Below are positions 6,258 through 10,435 of a stretch of 10,435 bases of DNA, in pieces (position 1 is the first letter of the stretch; every line of letters begins with the position of its first letter). Source of the stretch: an uncultured Gammaproteobacteria bacterium (GTDB lineage: Bacteria > Pseudomonadota > Gammaproteobacteria > CAIUAS01); the NCBI GenBank assembly GCA_903897205.1, contig CAIUAS010000306.1:1-10435 (forward strand), written 5' to 3'. The position numbers and the translations under genes were made by a program. The notes under the pieces were generated by a model. It searched no databases, was not told the origin of the DNA, and saw only the letters and a list, made by a program, of their open reading frames with translations.

Positions 6258-7613
6258 ATGCCATTTATTCCGCACACTAAAGCCAATGTTGAAGAAATGT
6301 TAGCGGCAATTGGTGTTAAATCGATTGAAGATTTGTTTGCTGAAATTCCTGCTAATTTACGCGCAGCGGCTCTAACCAATGTTCCTGACGGTTCAACAGA
6401 GATGGAATTAAGCCGATTAATGCAAAAGCGTGCGGATAAAAATAATCAAGGGTTATGCTTTATAGGTGCGGGTGCTTATGAACATCATATTCCGGCAGCA
6501 GTCTGGGATATTGCTAGTCGCGGTGAATTCATGACGGCTTATACACCTTACCAAGCCGAAGCAAGTCAAGGCACACTACAGCTTATCTATGAATTTCAAT
6601 CCATGATGGCAAGTTTAACGGGAATGGGGGTCTCTAACGCTTCTCTTTATGATGGTGCATCCGCATTAGCGGAAGCCATACTCATGGCAGTGCGCTCTAA
6701 TCGGCATTCAAAAACGCGCAAAATTTTAATGCCAACCACGGTGCATCCCGCCTATCGAGAAGTCGTCAATGTAATAGTGCGCGCTCAACAAATTGAGTTA
6801 GTTGAAGTGCCTTATGATAAGAAACGCGGTGTCATTACTAGCGAAATCTTAGAGGGCTACAACAAAGATGATATAACCGCACTGGTTATTCCTCAGCCTA
6901 ATTTTTTTGGGGCATTAGAAGAGGTAGATGAGCTCACTGATTGGGCGCATCAAAAAAATGCTTTGGTTATCGGTATCGTCAATCCAATCGCGACTGCTTT
7001 ATTGAAAGAGCCGGGGCAATGGGGTAATCAAGGCGCTGATATTGTTTGTGGAGAAGGTCAGCCACTAGGTGCGCCGCTTGCCTCCGGCGGGCCTTATTTT
7101 GGCTTTTTAACGTGCAAGCAAGAATATGTTCGACAAATGCCAGGGCGAATTGTAGGGCGTACGTTAGATTTAGAAGGGAAATCAGGCTTTGTCTTAACAC
7201 TGCAAGCGCGTGAGCAGCATATTCGTCGCTCCAAAGCGACTTCAAATATTTGCACTAATCAGGGGTTGTTGGTAACTGCGGCAACTATTTATATGAGCTT
7301 ATTAGGTCCTGAAGGATTGCGTAAGGTCGCTGGGGCAAGTCATACAAACACACGTGCTTTAATCGAGCAATTAACTGCTATTAAAGGCGTGGAATTAGCG
7401 TTTGAACAGCCATTTTTCCACGAGACCGTTATACGCTTTAATAAACCGGTTCAGGATATTTTAGAAAAATTAGCTGAGGCAGGCATTCAGGGAGGTTATA
7501 TATTAACTGATGATTATCCTGAATTAGGCAATGCGCTATTAGTTTGTGCGACAGAAACAAAAACCAAAGAAGATTTAGCTTTATACAAAGAAGCCTTAAT
7601 GAAAATCATGTAA
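6258..7613 (+). CDS. gcvPA: Glycine dehydrogenase (decarboxylating) subunit 1, P-protein N-terminal half
   Basis: One of two subunits of the split P-protein, which decarboxylates glycine with PLP and loads the aminomethyl group on GcvH. The 451-residue product corresponds to the N-terminal half of the single-chain enzyme (about 950 aa in E. coli). Seen: PHT at the start, FIGAGAYEHHIP (68-79), FMTAYTPYQAEASQGTLQ (91-108), the NASLYDGASA-AEA loop (127-140) and, near the middle, GEGQPLG with ASGGPYFGF. This half has the aminotransferase fold but not the PLP lysine, which is in GcvPB. The ribosome binding site GAGGAA (6243-6248) lies inside the end of gcvH. Translation starts three bases after the gcvH stop, so the two are co-transcribed. 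gcvPB does not follow directly: an opposing regulator gene intervenes. Confidence 0.96.
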   Translation: MPFIPHTKANVEEMLAAIGVKSIEDLFAEIPANLRAAALTNVPDGSTEMELSRLMQKRADKNNQGLCFIGAGAYEHHIPAAVWDIASRGEFMTAYTPYQAEASQGTLQLIYEFQSMMASLTGMGVSNASLYDGASALAEAILMAVRSNRHSKTRKILMPTTVHPAYREVVNVIVRAQQIELVEVPYDKKRGVITSEILEGYNKDDITALVIPQPNFFGALEEVDELTDWAHQKNALVIGIVNPIATALLKEPGQWGNQGADIVCGEGQPLGAPLASGGPYFGFLTCKQEYVRQMPGRIVGRTLDLEGKSGFVLTLQAREQHIRRSKATSNICTNQGLLVTAATIYMSLLGPEGLRKVAGASHTNTRALIEQLTAIKGVELAFEQPFFHETVIRFNKPVQDILEKLAEAGIQGGYILTDDYPELGNALLVCATETKTKEDLALYKEALMKIM

Positions 7614-7664
7614 TTGATTTTATGTTGGTTGCGTTTCAATTTTAGATGTCGTTGCAAACAATGT

Positions 7665-7692
7665 CCGCAGTCCATATTGCGGCTGAGTTTTT
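7665..7692 (+). terminator. Weak possible terminator after gcvPA
   Basis: CCGCA (7665-7669) pairs with TGCGG (7678-7682) across an eight-base loop, followed by CTGAG and then five T reaching into the end of the regulator gene. The stem is short and the T run is displaced, so termination is probably incomplete. Some transcription may read on, antisense to the regulator. Confidence 0.3.
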
Positions 7693-8308
7693 ATAAATCT
7701 CCTTGTTGTAATCCAAGTTCAATAGCTCTGCTTATTAATTGTGAGCGAGTGCTGCAATTTAATTTGGCTTTTAGGCGCTCCACATAAGTACCCACTGTTT
7801 TTCTGGAAATGCCTAGTATTTCACTAATTTCGCGCATGGTTTTGCCGGTCAATAAATAGGTTAAACATTCCGTTTCGCGACTAGAAAACTTAAGGTCTTG
7901 TATGCTTGCCAACGATACTTCACTTAAATAATGTGATATACCAAAAACTCCTGCTAATTTATCGTTTTGGTCATAAAAAGGCGCTTTAAACGTAAGCATT
8001 TTTATTTTATACATACTTGGCATGCTTAAAATGTTAGTAAATTGCTTGGGTAATTCTGAACGAAAGACTTCTTCGTTTTCTTGTATACTTATGTCGGCCA
8101 AGTGCAGGCTGTTTTTATCCAAAATATCATGCAATTTATGACCAATAATGTCTTTTTTAGCTAGTCTAGCTAGATTAAAATGTTTTTGCACCATGTCCAG
8201 TAGGGTAGAGTTACACCCTAATAAAACGTGTTCGGTGTTAAACCAATAAGCATTAACGGGACCGCTGAGTTGCGCTAACTGGCTAAAGTCGATGTTATAT
8301 TTTTTCAT
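7691..8308 (-). CDS. PAS-like sensor plus LuxR-type HTH transcriptional regulator
   Basis: A DNA-binding regulator of 205 aa. Seen: an N-terminal region (about 17-127) with the look of a PAS fold (NAYWFNTEHVLLGCN; IIGHKLHDI; then a strand-rich FKAPFYDQNDKLAGVFGI), and a C-terminal LuxR/NarL HTH (about 141-199) with SSRETECLTYLLTGKT, MREISEILGISRKTVGTYV and the closing LKAKLNCSTRSQLI. No receiver domain and no autoinducer-binding signature, so the signal is unknown: a small ligand, redox or a partner protein are all possible. Start: the frame opens at TTG 8350, but ATG 8308 matches the domain layout and lies just downstream of a plausible promoter (8339-8366), so it is preferred. The gene sits antisense between gcvPA and gcvPB, so control of glycine cleavage is a reasonable inference. 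Similar PAS-LuxR proteins are common in Legionella. Confidence 0.88.
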   Translation of the reverse strand: MKKYNIDFSQLAQLSGPVNAYWFNTEHVLLGCNSTLLDMVQKHFNLARLAKKDIIGHKLHDILDKNSLHLADISIQENEEVFRSELPKQFTNILSMPSMYKIKMLTFKAPFYDQNDKLAGVFGISHYLSEVSLASIQDLKFSSRETECLTYLLTGKTMREISEILGISRKTVGTYVERLKAKLNCSTRSQLISRAIELGLQQGDL

Positions 8309-8338
8309 AATATTACTGGTTCCGTTAAAGAATAATAA

Positions 8339-8366
8339 AAAATAGCACAAGTAAGTTAGCTTTGAA
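8339..8366 (-). promoter_or_regulatory. Candidate promoter of the LuxR-type regulator
   Basis: On the minus strand TTCAAA (complement of 8361-8366) is followed after 16 bases by TATTTT (complement of 8339-8344), preceded by TG at the extended -10 position. The predicted start near 8332 leaves about 24 nt before ATG 8308 and excludes the TTG at 8350. Matches are partial. Confidence 0.4.
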
Positions 8367-8389
8367 TATCAGTAATAATTACGGAGTTA

Positions 8390-8482
8390 ATGGCTCTATG
8401 TACTTCCACTTTGGTTGGGAGAACGTTAAAATACAGGAACTTATTCAAAATAATTTATTGTGAAGCCATAGTCCTATGCTAA
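8390..8482 (+). other. Short leader reading frame whose stop overlaps the gcvPB start
   Basis: ATG 8390 opens a 30-codon frame (begins MALCTSTLVG) with GGAG (8383-8386) three bases upstream. Its TAA (8480-8482) overlaps the gcvPB initiation codon in ATGCTAA. gcvPB itself has no good Shine-Dalgarno sequence, so ribosomes ending here could feed it by coupling. The spacing of the site is tight, the peptide resembles nothing I know, and the proposed promoter at 8426-8454 would exclude it from the message. A second short frame (8398-8463, 21 codons) uses the same site. Confidence 0.2.
8426..8454 (+). promoter_or_regulatory. Candidate promoter of gcvPB
   Basis: TTAAAA (8426-8431, four of six -35 matches) and AATAAT (8449-8454, five of six -10 matches) are 17 bases apart. 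A start near 8461 would leave a 15-nt leader before gcvPB. The 167-base gap between the divergent regulator and gcvPB is AT-rich, so this is a best guess, but a separate promoter is needed if transcription from gcvPA stops. Confidence 0.38.
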
Positions 8483-9930
8483 TTTTTGAACTCAGCCAAC
8501 AGAGTCGCCAAGCCTTTTCACAAATACCTACACAGAAAATTATCCTTAGTGATATTCCGGAACATTTTTTGCGTAAAAACAGGCCTAACTTGCCAGAGGT
8601 ATCCGAATTACAGGTAGTTCGCCATTACACTCGGCTATCCCAAAAGAATTTTAGTATTGATACACACTTTTACCCGTTGGGTTCTTGTACGATGAAATAT
8701 AATCCTCGTGGCGTTCATCGTTTAGCATCGCTACCAGGATTTATTAATCGGCATCCGTTATCGCCAGCTGAACATAGCCAAGGTTATTTAAGCTGTGTGT
8801 TTGAATTCCAAGAAATTTTAAAAGAGGTAACGGGGATGCAAGCGGTTTCCTTGACGCCTATGGCGGGCGCGCAGGGCGAGTTTGCTGGGGTAGCAATGAT
8901 TCGGGCTTATCATCAAGCTCGTGGTGATGCAGGGCGCACAGAAATTTTAGTGCCTGATGCTGCGCATGGCACTAACCCAGCTTCTGCTGTTATGTGTGGT
9001 TATAAAGTGCGAGAAATACCCACTGATGCAGAAGGAGATGTCGATTTAATCGCCCTAAAGGCAGCAGTAGGCCCGCAAACAGCAGGTATTATGCTGACAA
9101 ATCCCTCTACTTTAGGCGTATTCGAACGTCATATTGAAGAAATTGCCCACATTATCCACCAAGCTGGCGGCTTGTTATATTATGATGGCGCTAATTTAAA
9201 CGCAATCTTAGGAAAGGTTCGGCCTGGAGATATGGGTTTTGACGTTATGCATATTAATTTACATAAAACCTTTGCAACACCGCATGGGGGCGGAGGACCG
9301 GGGGCGGGCCCTGTAGCGGCAAATCCACGTTTGGCTCCTTTCTTACCTGTTCCTATGGTGGTGTATGAGAAGGGTTGTTATCGCTGGCTAACAAAAAAAG
9401 ATTGCCCACAAAGTATTGGCCGTTTATCTACTTTTATGGGTAATGCGGGTATTATAATGCGAGCTTATATCTATGCACGCCTATTAGGGTGTGAAGGTCT
9501 CCTGCGAGTAGCAGAATATGCCACTTTAAATGCCAATTATTTGTTAGCGCAGTTACGCAAAATTGGCTATAAACCTGCTTTTGCAAAGCGTTTGGCAACC
9601 CATGAATTTATTTTAACGTTAAATCAATTAGCTAAGCAGTTTAATATCACTGCGATGGATGTTGCAAAACGCTTATTAGATTATGGTTTTCATGCGCCAA
9701 CCACGTATTTTCCTTTATTGGTACCAGAATGCTTGTTAATTGAGCCGACTGAAACTGAAAGCAAAGAAGCGTTAGATGCTTTTGTTAATGCTATGCAAGC
9801 TATATGGCAAGAGGCGCAAACGGAAGGTGATAAAGTACGTGGCGCACCCTATAGTCTACCGGTACGACGCCTGGATGATGTTAAAGCTGTGCGTGAGCTT
9901 GATATCGTATGGCAATCTAAGGATAGTTAA
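8476..9930 (+). CDS. gcvPB: Glycine dehydrogenase (decarboxylating) subunit 2, P-protein C-terminal half with PLP lysine
   Basis: The catalytic half of the split glycine decarboxylase. It binds PLP, decarboxylates glycine with GcvPA and transfers the residue to lipoyl-GcvH. The product is 484 aa, the usual subunit length. Seen: an opening MLIFELS typical of GcvPB, FYPLGSCTMKYNP (65-77), DAAHGTNPAS (161-170), YYDGANLNA (235-243) and the PLP site NLHKTFATPHGGGGPG with K264 as the Schiff-base lysine. Near the C-terminus EPTETESKEALDAF and PVRRLDD are also conserved. The start is fixed by homology. Only TGAAG (8461-8465) resembles a ribosome site, so initiation may be weak or coupled. dgkA begins nine bases after the stop and is probably co-transcribed. 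Confidence 0.96.
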   Translation: MLIFELSQQSRQAFSQIPTQKIILSDIPEHFLRKNRPNLPEVSELQVVRHYTRLSQKNFSIDTHFYPLGSCTMKYNPRGVHRLASLPGFINRHPLSPAEHSQGYLSCVFEFQEILKEVTGMQAVSLTPMAGAQGEFAGVAMIRAYHQARGDAGRTEILVPDAAHGTNPASAVMCGYKVREIPTDAEGDVDLIALKAAVGPQTAGIMLTNPSTLGVFERHIEEIAHIIHQAGGLLYYDGANLNAILGKVRPGDMGFDVMHINLHKTFATPHGGGGPGAGPVAANPRLAPFLPVPMVVYEKGCYRWLTKKDCPQSIGRLSTFMGNAGIIMRAYIYARLLGCEGLLRVAEYATLNANYLLAQLRKIGYKPAFAKRLATHEFILTLNQLAKQFNITAMDVAKRLLDYGFHAPTTYFPLLVPECLLIEPTETESKEALDAFVNAMQAIWQEAQTEGDKVRGAPYSLPVRRLDDVKAVRELDIVWQSKDS

Positions 9931-9938
9931 TCATTACT

Positions 9939-10298
9939 ATGATTTATCCATTTAAAAATTTATGGCGTGCAACGGTTTGTTCCTGGCAAGGTTTAAAAGC
10001 GGCTTACCGTCTTCAATGGGCTTTCCCATTAGAAGTATTAGGTTTTATTATTGCAATTCCAACAAGCATTTATTTGGGCAATACGCCTGTGGAAAAAGTT
10101 TTATTGATTAGCTCCGTGTTATTGGTTTTGGTTGTCGAATTATTGAATTCATCTGCTGAAACCATCGTTGATCGAATTAGTCTTGAACAACATGAATTAT
10201 CTGGGCGCGCCAAAGATCTGGCTTCAGCTGCCGTTTTTTTAGCAACGATAAATGCATTAATTGTTTGGGGAATTATAATTTTGCCAAAATTTTTCTAA
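9939..10298 (+). CDS. dgkA: Diacylglycerol kinase, integral membrane, prokaryotic type
   Basis: Phosphorylates diacylglycerol to phosphatidic acid with ATP in the inner membrane, recycling lipid released during envelope synthesis. The product is 119 aa (E. coli DgkA 122) with an amphipathic N-terminus and three predicted helices (about 30-47, 52-72, 95-115). Seen: LLISSVLLVLVVELLNS (55-71) with E67 and N70, then E74 and VDRI, and HELSGRAKDLASAAV (85-99) with K92 and D93. These match the E. coli active-site residues Glu69, Asn72, Glu76, Lys94 and Asp95. Oddity: an ungapped alignment of SWQGLKAAY-RLQ-WAFPLE puts Q26 at the position of metal-binding Glu28, and P30 replaces Arg32. Another acid, E32, is kept. 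No good ribosome site: AAGGA (9919-9923) is 15 bases upstream. Its coupling to gcvPB appears positional, not functional. Confidence 0.93.
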   Translation: MIYPFKNLWRATVCSWQGLKAAYRLQWAFPLEVLGFIIAIPTSIYLGNTPVEKVLLISSVLLVLVVELLNSSAETIVDRISLEQHELSGRAKDLASAAVFLATINALIVWGIIILPKFF

Positions 10299-10306
10299 AG
10301 GATTAA

Positions 10307-10435
10307 TTAATACTTATTAAACCATTTTTGCAAAATTCCTTGCAGGCGATTTTGTAACAGTGGTTTAACTAAATAATCATCCATTCCCACATCTAATCCG
10401 TGTTTTTCGTCTTCTTCTAAAGCATAAACCGTCAA
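10307..10435 (-). CDS. Receiver-domain protein, C-terminal end only (hybrid sensor kinase or response regulator)
   Basis: Only the last 42 codons are in the window, with the stop at the complement of 10307-10309. The peptide runs LTVYALEEDEKHGLDVG, MDDYLVKPL, then QNRLQGILQKWFNKY. It shows the end of a CheY-like receiver domain: the conserved switch Thr (second visible residue), GMDDYLVKP with the conserved Lys 22 residues later (the spacing seen in CheY), and a final amphipathic helix. The protein ends with the domain, so it is either a hybrid histidine kinase with a C-terminal receiver, for which GMDDYL-KP is typical, or a stand-alone receiver. It converges on dgkA with only eight bases between the stops and no visible terminator. 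Confidence 0.82.
   Translation of the reverse strand: MTVYALEEDEKHGLDVGMDDYLVKPLLQNRLQGILQKWFNKY

Noticed and set aside
6979..7245. Minus-strand 88-codon frame inside gcvPA
   Set aside because: Antisense shadow of conserved GcvPA sequence, with no domain and no ribosome site of note.
8309..8350. TTG start for the LuxR-type regulator
   Set aside because: Adds a 14-residue unconserved extension and would lie upstream of the best promoter candidate's transcript start. ATG 8308 fits better.
6258..9930. gcvP broken by frameshift or insertion
   Set aside because: Both halves have complete starts, ends and full family length for the two-subunit form, so this is the natural split enzyme, not a disrupted single-chain gene.
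10299..10320. Terminator between dgkA and the convergent receiver gene
   Set aside because: AT-rich sequence with only trivial self-complementarity (TTAATTAA). No stem with GC pairs and a T tract.

Overview
This is an AT-rich chromosomal window from a gammaproteobacterium, most likely a member of the Legionellales (Legionella/Coxiella relatives). The evidence is E. coli-like GuaB, GuaA, GcvT and GcvH, a glycine decarboxylase split into two proteins (GcvPA/GcvPB), and a PAS-plus-LuxR regulator of a kind common in Legionella. The placement is inferred from family resemblance. No search was run.

Layout. Bases 1-95 are the 3' part of a 5S rRNA that ends a ribosomal operon, followed by a strong intrinsic terminator (105-142). 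A minus-strand gene (171-923) encodes an exported D-Ala-D-Ala dipeptidase of the VanX/PcgL family. It diverges from guaB-guaA (1134-4177), the two-step IMP-to-GMP branch of purine synthesis, which is trailed by a gene for an 80-residue unknown membrane protein (4221-4463). Next is the glycine cleavage locus: gcvT, gcvH and gcvPA (4638-7613), then a LuxR-type regulator on the opposite strand (7691-8308), then gcvPB (8476-9930) and dgkA, encoding diacylglycerol kinase (9939-10298). The window ends inside a convergent minus-strand gene whose visible part is the C-terminal end of a response-regulator receiver domain.

How the genes work together. GcvPA and GcvPB form the PLP-dependent P-protein, GcvH carries the lipoyl arm, and GcvT transfers the one-carbon unit to tetrahydrofolate. 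The fourth component, dihydrolipoamide dehydrogenase, is not in the window. One-carbon folate from this system feeds purine synthesis, of which GuaB/GuaA are the guanine end. That is a metabolic link, not evidence of co-regulation.

The most notable structures are the regulator gene lying antisense between the two halves of glycine decarboxylase, and a perfect 9+5+9 inverted repeat over the -35 element of the likely gcvT promoter, centred near -40 from the predicted start. Together they suggest, without proving, a local regulator-operator pair. The other genes are ordinary housekeeping functions, and I see no mobile element, CRISPR array, tRNA, or convincing sign of a wholly new system. No stretch longer than 300 bases lacks a gene.
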